From: Acidimicrobiia bacterium
GTDB lineage: Bacteria > Actinomycetota > Acidimicrobiia > Acidimicrobiales > Bin134
DNA: 64,000 bases
Direction: 5' to 3'
Assembly: GCA_022819825.1 (NCBI GenBank)
Contig: JAJEGM010000032.1
Span: 1 to 64,000, forward strand
The position numbers and the translations under genes were made by a program. The notes beneath the pieces were generated by a model, which was not told where the DNA came from, searched no databases, and was given only the letters and a program-made list of their open reading frames with translations. Within the stretch, counting starts at the first letter, position 1. Every line of letters begins with the position of its first letter. Of this stretch, positions 34,418-42,763 are shown in pieces.

Positions 34418-36941
34418 TCAGGCCGAGGTGGGAGTAGGCCTGGGGGTGGTTGCCCAGCAAGCGCTCGCTGGCGGGGTCGTATTGCTCGGGAAGCAGGCCG
34501 GTGGGGCCGCATAGGTCGAGATAGCGGTCGAACAGGGCCCGGGCGTCGTCGATCTGGCCGATGAGCGCGTAGGCCTCTATCAGCCAAGACGTGCAGATCA
34601 GAAAGCCGCCCTCGACGCCGGGCAGCCCGTCGTCGTGGCGGTAGCGGTATACCGTCTGGCCGTCTCGAAGCTCGCTCTCCACCGCTTTGAGGGTGGAGAC
34701 GAAGCGGGAGTCGTCGGGGGGAAGCAATCCGCTCAAGCCGATCCACAGCAGGCTGGCGTCCAGGTCAGTCGAGCCGTAGGCGGTGGTGTAGGAGCGGCGC
34801 TGCTCGTTCCACCCGTTCAAGATCACATCGGCGGCGATCTGGTGGCGAAGCGGGCTCCAGTACGAGGCCAGCTCGGGGTCGATGCGCTCGGCGATCTTGA
34901 TGGCCCGGTCTACGGCCATCCAGCACATCACCTTGGAGTGGACGTGATGGCGGGGCGGGCGGCGCTCCTCCCAGATGCCGTGGTCGGGCTCGTGCCAGCG
35001 GGCGGCCACCGCCCCCACCACTGCCTTGACCACCTCCCAGTGCTGGTCGGTGAGGGTTACTTGGGCTTCGCACAGTCGCCAGGCCAAGTCCACCACTGGA
35101 CCGAACACGTCGAGCTGCACTTGGTGCTCGGCGGCATTGCCGATTCTCACCGGGCGACTGCCGGCGTACCCGGCCAACTCGGGCAGCACCGCCTCCGGCA
35201 GGGCTTCGTCGCCGACCAGGGGATACACCGGGCGGAGCTGTTCGGGTCCGGGGAGATGCTCCACTCGGTCGAGTATCCAGTCGAGCAGATGGCAGGCTTC
35301 CTGGCTGCTGCCCAGGGCCAGCAGCGCGGCTGCGCTCATGCTGGCGTCTCGGGGCCAGCAGTAGCGGTAATCCCAGTTGCGGACGCCGCCCATCACCTCG
35401 GGCAGGCTGGTGGTGGCGGCGGCCAGGATCGCTCCCGAGGGCTGGTGGCACAGCGCCTTGATCACCAGCGCTGATCGCTCCACTTCCTCGGCGGCCGTGG
35501 ACGGCAGCGTGAGCTTGTTTGTCCAGTCGCGCCAGTACTGCTCGGTGGCCTCGCGGCGATCGGGCTCAGCAGTCTCCGACCAGCCAAACCGGCCAGGAAC
35601 GCCCAGACGCAGCATCAGCTCCAGCGGCGTGCCGTCGAGCTGGACATGGGCTACCGCGGTCTGATGGGGGCCGTCGTCCACAATGTTCCAGCGCACCCCG
35701 GGCGCGGTCAGCATCATGGTCTCGGCGGCGCCGGTGATCTCGAGGCCGTCGTGGACCACGTGCAGGCCGGTGGGGGCCCGGCCGAAGTCCAAACGGGGGG
35801 CGAACTCGATCTCGATTTTCCCGGTGCCCTCGATGACTCGGACCAAGGTGGTGCGGCCCGCCGACTTGAAGGGCCGCCCGCGGGAGCAGTCCAGGTAGTC
35901 GGTAACGGTCACATCTGACCACCGGGTCTCCACCACCATGGTGCCGTCCAGGTAGCGGTGGGAGATGGGCGGGCTCTCGTCGTGGCGGCTGATGGAGAAA
36001 TGCCCGGCTCGGGCGCCCCCCAGCAGTCCGGCGAACACCGCCGGTGAGTCGGCCCGGGGGTGGCACATCCAATTCACCGAGGCGTCGGAGGTGACCAGCG
36101 CCACCGTCCGCTGGTCGCTGAGCAGGCTGTGGCGCTCGATGGCCAGGTCGTGTTCACCCATGAGCCACGCCCGCCGACGCTCGGCCACAAGGGCCAGCAT
36201 CTGGGCCACTGACTGGGGGTCGTGCAGGCGGCCCCGGGCCAGGGTCGGCTCCGGCCCCACCTTCAGGCCGAGGTCGGGGCCCGTAAGCCGGGCGAAGGCG
36301 TCCTCGTCGGTGACATCGTCGCCGGCGAAGATCACCGCCTCGGCCGAAACGTCGGTTCTCAGCCGGTCGAGGGCGTCGCCCTTGTTGAGGTCCAGCACCG
36401 ACAGCTCCACCACCATCTTGCCGGTCTTGAGGTGAACGCCATCCCGGGAGCCCGGACCTCTAAGCACGTCTTCCACCGCGATGGCGGCGATCTCGGGTTC
36501 GGCCTTGCGATAGTGGAAGGCGACTCCGGCCGGCTTGGGCTCGACGATGAACCCGTGATCGCGTCGGGCGATGTCGTTCAGCTCCCCCAGTACCCGGTCG
36601 CGCAGGTCCCGCTGCTCGGGGGACAGGTCGTCGGCGAAGCCGACGTCGAACTCGGTGCCGTGGCTGCCCACCAGGTGGATCTCCTCGGGCAGGCGGCTCA
36701 GCGCGGCCAGGTCCCGCAGCGCCCGTCCCGAGATCACCGCCACGTGGGTGTCGGGCATGGCGGCCAACTGGCGCAGCGCGGCCACCGACTCCCGGAGGGG
36801 TCGGGCCTCGTCGGGGTTGTCGATGATGGGGGCCAGGGTGCCGTCATAGTCGCAGGCCACCAGCAGCACCGGCACTCGGGCCAGCTCTCGCAGCCGGGCG
36901 TCCACTTCTTCGGCCGCCATGATGGGGCTGGCCTCGTTCAT
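34377..36941 (-). CDS. Trehalose-6-phosphate phosphatase fused to GH15 trehalase/glucoamylase
   Basis: This 854-residue protein is a fusion. Residues 1-260 form an OtsB-type HAD phosphatase, with nucleophile D31 and D33 in D-Y-D-G-T-L-A-P and the metal motif G-D-D-V-T-D-E-D near 207-214. Residues from about 263 form a GH15 enzyme with W-D-Y-R-Y-C-W-P-R-D at 523-532, G-I-W-E-E near 655-659 (likely general acid) and G-V-E-G-G-F near 775-780 (likely general base). The start overlaps the otsA stop (ATGA). OtsA and the OtsB half make trehalose; the GH15 half could cleave trehalose or another alpha-glucoside. Such architectures are known, but the substrate here is not. Confidence 0.92.
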   Translation of the reverse strand: MNEASPIMAAEEVDARLRELARVPVLLVACDYDGTLAPIIDNPDEARPLRESVAALRQLAAMPDTHVAVISGRALRDLAALSRLPEEIHLVGSHGTEFDVGFADDLSPEQRDLRDRVLGELNDIARRDHGFIVEPKPAGVAFHYRKAEPEIAAIAVEDVLRGPGSRDGVHLKTGKMVVELSVLDLNKGDALDRLRTDVSAEAVIFAGDDVTDEDAFARLTGPDLGLKVGPEPTLARGRLHDPQSVAQMLALVAERRRAWLMGEHDLAIERHSLLSDQRTVALVTSDASVNWMCHPRADSPAVFAGLLGGARAGHFSISRHDESPPISHRYLDGTMVVETRWSDVTVTDYLDCSRGRPFKSAGRTTLVRVIEGTGKIEIEFAPRLDFGRAPTGLHVVHDGLEITGAAETMMLTAPGVRWNIVDDGPHQTAVAHVQLDGTPLELMLRLGVPGRFGWSETAEPDRREATEQYWRDWTNKLTLPSTAAEEVERSALVIKALCHQPSGAILAAATTSLPEVMGGVRNWDYRYCWPRDASMSAAALLALGSSQEACHLLDWILDRVEHLPGPEQLRPVYPLVGDEALPEAVLPELAGYAGSRPVRIGNAAEHQVQLDVFGPVVDLAWRLCEAQVTLTDQHWEVVKAVVGAVAARWHEPDHGIWEERRPPRHHVHSKVMCWMAVDRAIKIAERIDPELASYWSPLRHQIAADVILNGWNEQRRSYTTAYGSTDLDASLLWIGLSGLLPPDDSRFVSTLKAVESELRDGQTVYRYRHDDGLPGVEGGFLICTSWLIEAYALIGQIDDARALFDRYLDLCGPTGLLPEQYDPASERLLGNHPQAYSHLGLINAAMALSAPDGG

Positions 36942-38338
36942 TCGCAGGCCTCCAGGCGGTCCAGAAAACGCTCGGCCCAGCGCTGGGCGGTATTGGACCG
37001 CACCACCCGCCTCATGGTCCGCATGGCTGGTCCGGCTTCGGCGGGGGGGCGGCGGGCGGCGGCCTCCATGGCGGATTTCAGCCCCTCGATGTCGTGGGGA
37101 TTGATCAATTCGGCGGTTCGCAGTTCTTGGGCCGCCCCGGTGAATTCCGACAGCACCAGCACGCCGGTGTTGTCGGGACGGGAGGCCACGTATTCCTTGG
37201 CCACCAGGTTCATGCCGTCGCGCAACGGGGTCACCAGCATGATGTCGGCAATCAGGTACATGGCCACCAGCTCTTCGATGGGCTGGCTCTGGTGCAGGTA
37301 GTGGACCACCGGACGGCCCATCACCCCGAAGTTCCCGTTGACGTCGCCCACCATCTGCTCCACCTCTCGGCGTACCTCGGCGTAGCCGGTGACCTGGGAG
37401 CGGCTGGGCTCGGCGATCTGCACCAACACGCAGTCGTCCACTGAGAGCCGCCCCTCGGCCAACAGCTCCCGGAAGGCTCGCAGCCGCACCTCGATGCCCT
37501 TGGTGTAATCCAGGCGATCCACTCCCAGAAGCACGGTGCGGGGCGAGCCCAGGGTCTGGTGGATCTCCGCCGCCCGGGCCTGCACGGCGGGGTCGGCGGC
37601 CAGCCGGGAAATCCGGTCGGTGTCGATCCCTATGGGGAAGGCGCCCGCCTGGGTGGCCCGGCCGTTGTGCTGAATCACTCTTCCGGTGGTCTTGGCGCCG
37701 GTGATTCGATTCACCGCCCGGCAGAAATTGTCGGCGCTCAGCTGTGTTTGCAGGCCGATCAAGTCCGCCCCCAGCAAGCCGTCGACTATCTCGGCCCGCC
37801 ACGGCAGCCGGATATACAGCTCGCGGGCTGGGAACGGGATGTGGAGGAAGAACCCGATCCGCAGGTCAGGCCGGGCCTCCCGCAAAAGGCCGGGCACCAG
37901 CAGTAGGTGGTAGTCGTGAATCCACACCGTGGCGCCGGGGGCGGCGAGATCGGCCACGGTGGCGGCGTAGCGCTGGTTGACGGTTCGGTAGGCGTCCCAC
38001 CACGTGCGGTGATACTCGGGGGGCACTAGGGCGTCGTGGAACAGGGGCCACAAAGTGGCGTTGGAAAACCCCTCGTAGAACAGCTGGAGCTCGCCCTGGC
38101 TCACGCTCACGGGGTGGCATTGGAAGCCGTCGACCTCGAATGGTTCAGTCCCCGGACCGGGAACGCCGGTCCAGCCCGCCCAAACCGCGTCGGGATTGCC
38201 CGACATGACCGGCCGCAGCGCCGATACCAGCCCACCAGGGCTGGGAACCCATTGGGCGGTGTCGCCCTCCCACACCCGCCTCACGGGGAGCCGGTTGGCC
38301 ACGACCACAAAGCTCCACTTCTGGTCACCGGCGGCCAT
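36938..38338 (-). CDS. otsA: Trehalose-6-phosphate synthase OtsA
   Basis: This 466-residue GT20 enzyme joins UDP- or other NDP-glucose to glucose-6-phosphate. Conserved marks are N-R-L-P-V near the start, the H-D-Y-H-L-L segment near residue 138, R-L-D-Y-T-K-G near 265, and the R-D-G-M-N-L-V-A-K-E-Y segment near 365 that binds the sugar donor. A TTG at 38362 extends the frame, but the ATG at 38338 lies 6 bases after TATTTT, pointing to a leaderless start there. It is coupled to the OtsB-GH15 fusion downstream. Confidence 0.95.
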   Translation of the reverse strand: MAAGDQKWSFVVVANRLPVRRVWEGDTAQWVPSPGGLVSALRPVMSGNPDAVWAGWTGVPGPGTEPFEVDGFQCHPVSVSQGELQLFYEGFSNATLWPLFHDALVPPEYHRTWWDAYRTVNQRYAATVADLAAPGATVWIHDYHLLLVPGLLREARPDLRIGFFLHIPFPARELYIRLPWRAEIVDGLLGADLIGLQTQLSADNFCRAVNRITGAKTTGRVIQHNGRATQAGAFPIGIDTDRISRLAADPAVQARAAEIHQTLGSPRTVLLGVDRLDYTKGIEVRLRAFRELLAEGRLSVDDCVLVQIAEPSRSQVTGYAEVRREVEQMVGDVNGNFGVMGRPVVHYLHQSQPIEELVAMYLIADIMLVTPLRDGMNLVAKEYVASRPDNTGVLVLSEFTGAAQELRTAELINPHDIEGLKSAMEAAARRPPAEAGPAMRTMRRVVRSNTAQRWAERFLDRLEACE

Positions 38339-38344
38339 TTGGCC

Positions 38345-38350
38345 AAAATA
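38345..38350 (-). promoter_or_regulatory. Leaderless -10 element for otsA
   Basis: On the minus strand TATTTT ends 6 bases before the ATG at 38338. It lies inside the alternative TTG-started frame and so argues for the shorter OtsA. Confidence 0.55.
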
Positions 38351-38461
38351 TCGCGCTGCCAACCGAGAGCAGAGGTTGTTATGCTGATCAGCGAGATGGC
38401 CCCGTCCCGGGTGGCCGAGTCCGGTTTTTTGTTTTGCGCCGGGCCGGGGTCGCCCTCTCCC

Positions 38462-40693
38462 TTAGTCGAGAACCAGTAGTTGGGCCGGCAACTCGCGGTC
38501 GTCGGCGATATCAATCACCACTCGGCTGAGAGTGCCGGTGAAGGGGAATTGGCCGCTGGTGCGGGGGCTGGGGGACGGCGCTTTGGTGAAACCCACGCTG
38601 ATGCCCACCGCGTGGATGTGGGTGTTGTGGGTTATGGGCATGTCCACCGAGGCGGCTTCTACGCCGTCCACCAGTAGTCGGCCGGTGCCGGCGTAGCTGC
38701 CGGTTCGCTCGAAGGCGGCGGTCACCGTAACTGAGCCGGAGGGCAAGGGCTCAGTCTCGGCCACGTAGTGCTCCCAGGCCATGTTGTAGTCCCACACCAG
38801 CCGCCCGCCCTGGATGAACAGAGCGAAGCCTGACGCCACGTCGCCGCAGGCCACCAGGGTGCCGTCGTCGCCATCGGCCCGGATGAGCTCTGCGGTGATC
38901 TCATAGGACACGTTCTTGAGGTCGGGGCAGCCGTCGCTGGGGATGTACGCCCCGTCGTAGTAGACGAATCGGGACCGGCCGGTGATGGGCCGGGGTTTGG
39001 GCACGTGGAACCTCTCCAGAATGCGGTCGTCCAGGGGCAGCACTTGATAGGCCCGGGCCGCCTCCCACCACCGGTCGACGAGCGCAGCCAACCGTTCGGG
39101 CTCGGCTTGGGCCAAGTCCCGGGCCTCGGAGAAGTCCTGATCGAGGTGGTACAGCTCCCAGCGGTCGTCGTCGAAGTTCTCCCCGGGAATGTGGCGGGTC
39201 ACCGCCTTCCAGCCGTCGACCCACATGGCCCGATGGCCGAACATCTCGTAGTACTGCTCGGCTTTGTTGGTGGGGGCATCAGCGTCGGTGAAGGAGTAGG
39301 CCATGCTGGTGCCTTCCATCGGCATCTGGTGCACCCCGGCCACCTCGGCGGGCGGCTCCAGGCCGATGGCCTCCAGCAGCGTGGGGGTGATGTCGCTCAC
39401 GTGGTGGTACTGAGTACGAATCGCGCCCCCCTCCGCGATTCCGTCGGCCCAGGAGATGATGAGCGGGTCGCGCACCCCGCCGGCGTGGGTGTTCTGCTTG
39501 TACCACTTGAGCGGGGTGTTGCCGGCCATGGCCCAGCCCATGGGGTACACCATCCAGTTGCCAGGCCCGCCGATGTCGTCGATATTGGCGAGCTGCTGGT
39601 CGATGGGCCGGGGGCCGAGGCCGTTCACATAGCGCATGGCGTTCTCGTGGCCCGACGGGCCGCCTTCTTGGGTGGCCCCGTTGTCGGACAGCAGCACGAA
39701 CACGGTGTTGGTGGCCTGGCCGATCTCCTCGAGCGTGGCGACGAAACGGCCGAGGTGCTCGTCGGTGTGGGTGAGCATCCCGGCGTAGGCCTGCTGCATC
39801 CGGGCGGCCACCTTCTGCTCGTCGGCGCTCAGGTCGCCCCAGTCGGGCACGCCGGGGTTGAACGGGGGCAGCTCGGTGTCGGCGGGAATGATGCCGTTGT
39901 CCTTCTGGCGGTGGTACCGCTCTTCTCGGATGGCCCCCCAGCCCGCGTCGTATCGGTTGTTGTAGCGGTCGACGTAGGGCTTGGGGACATGGATCGGATA
40001 GTGGCCGGTGCCGAAGCACAGATACATAAAGAAGGGCCGCTCGGGCCACGCCGATGTCTGGGCGGTGACCATGGCGATGGCCTGGTCCACCAGATCCTCG
40101 GTGGCGTGGTAGTCGGGCTTCTCGGGTCGGTCGATGTGGTGGTTGTCGGCTACCAGGTCGGGATCCCAGTGGTTGGTGGCACCGTCCAGAAAGCCGTAGT
40201 AGCGGTCGAAGCCCCGTTGGAGCGGCCATTGGTCGAAGGGGCCGGCCGGGGTGGTGTCCTCGATGGGGGCCAGATGCCATTTGCCTACCGCGAAGGTGGA
40301 GTAGCCCGCGGGGCGGAGGATCTCGGCCAGGGTGGCTGCCCGGTTGGTGATGCGGCCGGTGCAGCCGGGATAGCCGGTGTCCCAATTGCTGACCACCGCC
40401 ATGCCCACCGAGTGGTGGTTGCGTCCGGTGAGCAGGGACGCCCGAGTGGGGGAGCAGATGGAGGTGGTGTGGAAGTTGTTGTAGCGCAGGCCGGCCGCGG
40501 CCAGGGCGTCCATGGTGGGGGTTTCGATTTCCGAGCCGAAGCAGCCGAGGTCGGCGAAGCCGACATCGTCGAGGACGACCATTACTACGTTGGGGCTGTT
40601 CGGCGGCGGGGTTACTGGGTCGGGCCACCAGGGGGTGGAGTCGGCGACGGTGTTGCCGACTTTGCCGCCGTAGGGTTGGTTGTTGGAGTTCAT
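38462..40693 (-). CDS. Type I sulfatase (arylsulfatase-like)
   Basis: This 743-residue sulfatase has D42-D43 as metal ligands and C80 in C-S-P-T-R, the residue converted to formylglycine. G-K-W-H-L near residue 137 is the second family motif. The C-terminal part (from about residue 575) looks like a beta-sandwich module. No signal peptide is seen, so the enzyme appears cytoplasmic unless another route is used. The formylglycine-generating enzyme is not in the window. The substrate (sulfated aryl, sugar or lipid) is unknown. The start has no Shine-Dalgarno sequence; a weak TAGCAA lies 6 bases upstream. Confidence 0.92.
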   Translation of the reverse strand: MNSNNQPYGGKVGNTVADSTPWWPDPVTPPPNSPNVVMVVLDDVGFADLGCFGSEIETPTMDALAAAGLRYNNFHTTSICSPTRASLLTGRNHHSVGMAVVSNWDTGYPGCTGRITNRAATLAEILRPAGYSTFAVGKWHLAPIEDTTPAGPFDQWPLQRGFDRYYGFLDGATNHWDPDLVADNHHIDRPEKPDYHATEDLVDQAIAMVTAQTSAWPERPFFMYLCFGTGHYPIHVPKPYVDRYNNRYDAGWGAIREERYHRQKDNGIIPADTELPPFNPGVPDWGDLSADEQKVAARMQQAYAGMLTHTDEHLGRFVATLEEIGQATNTVFVLLSDNGATQEGGPSGHENAMRYVNGLGPRPIDQQLANIDDIGGPGNWMVYPMGWAMAGNTPLKWYKQNTHAGGVRDPLIISWADGIAEGGAIRTQYHHVSDITPTLLEAIGLEPPAEVAGVHQMPMEGTSMAYSFTDADAPTNKAEQYYEMFGHRAMWVDGWKAVTRHIPGENFDDDRWELYHLDQDFSEARDLAQAEPERLAALVDRWWEAARAYQVLPLDDRILERFHVPKPRPITGRSRFVYYDGAYIPSDGCPDLKNVSYEITAELIRADGDDGTLVACGDVASGFALFIQGGRLVWDYNMAWEHYVAETEPLPSGSVTVTAAFERTGSYAGTGRLLVDGVEAASVDMPITHNTHIHAVGISVGFTKAPSPSPRTSGQFPFTGTLSRVVIDIADDRELPAQLLVLD

Positions 40694-40747
40694 GGGTGGT
40701 TGCTAGCACATAGGCATATCGAGCACAGAAGCAGTCTGGGTGGCCAT

Positions 40748-40753
40748 TAAGCT
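40748..40753 (+). promoter_or_regulatory. Leaderless -10 element for the aminotransferase gene
   Basis: TAAGCT ends 6 bases before the GTG at 40760, in the 66-base divergent gap next to the sulfatase gene. Confidence 0.55.
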
Positions 40754-40759
40754 TCTGCC

Positions 40760-41926
40760 GTGCCGGAGCGGGTTTTGAATGAGCGGTTGGTGGAGTTTGG
40801 GACCACCATTTTTACGGAGATGTCGGCTTTGGCTTTGGCTACGGGGGCTATCAATTTGGGGCAGGGGTTTCCTGATACTGATGGGCCGCGGGAGGTGGCG
40901 GATGCGGCGGTGGCGGCTATTCGGGCGGGGCACAACCAGTATCCGCCGGGGTTGGGGATTGCCGATCTGCGGCTGGCGGTGGCGGAGCACCAGAAGCGGT
41001 TCTACGACCTGGATTTTGACCCCGACACCGAGGTGCTCATCACCGCGGGGGCTACCGAGGCAATCGCCGCCGTCATGCTGTCGCTATTGGAGCCGGGCGA
41101 CGAGGTGGTGTTGTTCGAGCCCTATTACGACTCCCACATTGCGGGGATTGCCATGGCAGGGGCCCAGCGGCGGCTGGTGACGCTGCGGCCTCCCCATTAC
41201 CGGTTCGACTTCGACGAGTTGGCCGCGGCCATCGGGCCCCGCACCCGGATGATCGTGGTGAACTCGCCCCACAACCCCACCGGGAAGGTGTTCGACCGGG
41301 AGGAGCTCGAGTTCATCGCCGATTTGTGCCGCCGCCACGACCTGTTGGCGGTGACCGACGAGGTGTACGAGCATCTGGCCTACGACGGCGAGCACATTCC
41401 CCTGGTCTCGCTGCCGGGGATGCGGGAGCGCACCATCTCGGTGTCTTCCGGGGGGAAGACGTTCTCGTTCACGGGGTGGAAGATCGGCTGGGTGTGCGCG
41501 ATTCCCGAGTTGCGGGACGCGGTCACGACCACGAAGCAGTTCTTGACCTTCGTCAACGGGGCGCCGTTCCAACACGCCATCGCGGTGGGCCTGCGGCTGG
41601 GCGACGATTACTTCGACGGCCTGCGGGCCAACCTGATGGCTCGGCGGGACCAGCTTTCCGATGGGCTGGCCGCGGCCGGGTTTGAGGTGTACCGACCGGC
41701 GGGTACCTACTTCGTGACTGCCGATGTGCGGCCGCTGGGTTTCGACGACGGCATGGACCTGTGCCGCAAGCTGCCGGAACTGTGCGGTGTGGTGGCCGTG
41801 CCCAGCGTGGTGTTCTACGACAACGAGGATGAGGGGCGGCATCTGGTGCGGTTCGCCTTCTGCAAGCGACCCGAAGTGCTCGACGAGGCGGTGGAGCGGT
41901 TGGCCAAGCTGGGGACGGGCTCATGA
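40760..41926 (+). CDS. PLP aminotransferase, kynurenine/glutamine transaminase K-like
   Basis: This 388-residue class I aminotransferase has the PLP-binding lysine at K233 in S-G-G-K-T-F-S-F-T-G-W-K, the wording of glutamine transaminase K / kynurenine aminotransferase / methionine aminotransferase. N-S-P-H-N-P-T-G near residue 172 is the substrate-binding Asn loop. The stop overlaps the next gene (ATGA), an omega-amidase. The pair fits the glutamine transaminase / omega-amidase route, which makes glutamine-driven transamination irreversible, often in methionine salvage. Confidence 0.9.
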   Translation: MPERVLNERLVEFGTTIFTEMSALALATGAINLGQGFPDTDGPREVADAAVAAIRAGHNQYPPGLGIADLRLAVAEHQKRFYDLDFDPDTEVLITAGATEAIAAVMLSLLEPGDEVVLFEPYYDSHIAGIAMAGAQRRLVTLRPPHYRFDFDELAAAIGPRTRMIVVNSPHNPTGKVFDREELEFIADLCRRHDLLAVTDEVYEHLAYDGEHIPLVSLPGMRERTISVSSGGKTFSFTGWKIGWVCAIPELRDAVTTTKQFLTFVNGAPFQHAIAVGLRLGDDYFDGLRANLMARRDQLSDGLAAAGFEVYRPAGTYFVTADVRPLGFDDGMDLCRKLPELCGVVAVPSVVFYDNEDEGRHLVRFAFCKRPEVLDEAVERLAKLGTGS

Positions 41927-42687
41927 AGATCGCCGCCGTTCAGCACGACATCGTGTGGGAGGACCCTGAGGCCAACTTCGAGCTGCTGGCCCCCAAGGTG
42001 GCCCAGGCCGCGGCCGAAGGGGCGCGCCTGGTGGTGCTGGCCGAGATGTACTCAACCGGCTTCTCCATGGCCTCCGACCGGGTGGCCGAGCCGCCCGACG
42101 GGCCCAGCGTGAGGTTTCTGGCCGACCAGGCCGCGGCCAACGGGGTCTGGGTGTGCGGGTCGGTGCCGGTGCGGGACTCTTCGGCAGCCGAGCTGCCCGT
42201 GAACCGGTTTGTGCTGGCCGGTCCCGACGGGGTGGCCGCGGTCTACGACAAGATCCACCCGTTCTCCTACGGCGGCGAGCACGAGCACTACGCCGCGGGG
42301 GCGGAGCGACTGACCATCTCCGTGGAAGGCGTGAGGATCACCCCGTTCGTTTGCTACGACCTGCGGTTTTCCGACGAGTTCTGGAGTCTGGCCCACGACA
42401 CCGACTGCTATGTGGTGGTGGCCAACTGGCCCGCACCCCGCCGGGCCCACTGGTCGGCGCTTCTGGTGGCTCGGGCCATCGAGAACCAGGCCTACGTGGT
42501 GGGGGTGAACCGGGTGGGCACCGGCGGCGGCATCGACTACCAGGGCGATTCCGTGGTGATCGACCCATTCGGGGTCGAGGTGGCTGGCGCGTCTGATGGT
42601 GAGGAGGCCGTGTTGTACGCCGAAATCGACCTCGCCCGCCTAGAACAGGTTCGGTCGCGCTATCCATTTCTCGAAGATCGCCGATAG
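41923..42687 (+). CDS. Carbon-nitrogen hydrolase, omega-amidase-like
   Basis: This 254-residue nitrilase-superfamily enzyme has the catalytic triad E41 (L-A-E-M-Y-S-T-G-F), K110 (Y-D-K-I-H-P-F) and C144 (V-C-Y-D-L-R-F). Sequence and length match omega-amidases such as YafV and Nit2, which hydrolyse 2-oxoglutaramate or oxosuccinamate. The ATGA overlap with the aminotransferase supports a joint role. Confidence 0.9.
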   Translation: MKIAAVQHDIVWEDPEANFELLAPKVAQAAAEGARLVVLAEMYSTGFSMASDRVAEPPDGPSVRFLADQAAANGVWVCGSVPVRDSSAAELPVNRFVLAGPDGVAAVYDKIHPFSYGGEHEHYAAGAERLTISVEGVRITPFVCYDLRFSDEFWSLAHDTDCYVVVANWPAPRRAHWSALLVARAIENQAYVVGVNRVGTGGGIDYQGDSVVIDPFGVEVAGASDGEEAVLYAEIDLARLEQVRSRYPFLEDRR

Positions 42688-42704
42688 TCAAGAGTGCTGC
42701 TGCG

Positions 42705-42763
42705 ATGACCGGCGATAATCCGCCGGTGCTGCCCTGATGAACGGCGATAATCCGCCGGTGCTG
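42705..42763 (+). repeat. Duplicated gene start creating a 10-codon micro-ORF
   Basis: A 27-base sequence occurs at 42705-42731 and 42737-42763 (26 of 27 identical, offset 32 bases). The second copy is the start of the MFS gene (M-N-G-D-N-P-P-V-L-E). The first, in another frame, encodes MTGDNPPVLP and stops at TGA 42735-42737, sharing one base with the MFS ATG. Neither copy has a strong Shine-Dalgarno sequence. It looks like a recent tandem duplication that left an upstream ORF translationally joined to the real gene. Confidence 0.7.

Noticed and set aside
38401-38461. T-rich stretch (GGTTTTTTGTTTTG) between otsA and the sulfatase as a terminator
   Set aside because: No stable stem lies directly before the T-run on the plus strand, and both neighbouring genes are on the minus strand, where it reads as an A-run.
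39005-40750. 581-codon plus-strand frame opposite the sulfatase
   Set aside because: Antisense shadow dominated by Val, Gly and His; it crosses the sulfatase start and has no recognisable domain.
42705-42763. Possible CRISPR or minisatellite array
   Set aside because: Only two copies with no spacer pattern; explained better as a tandem duplication of a gene start.
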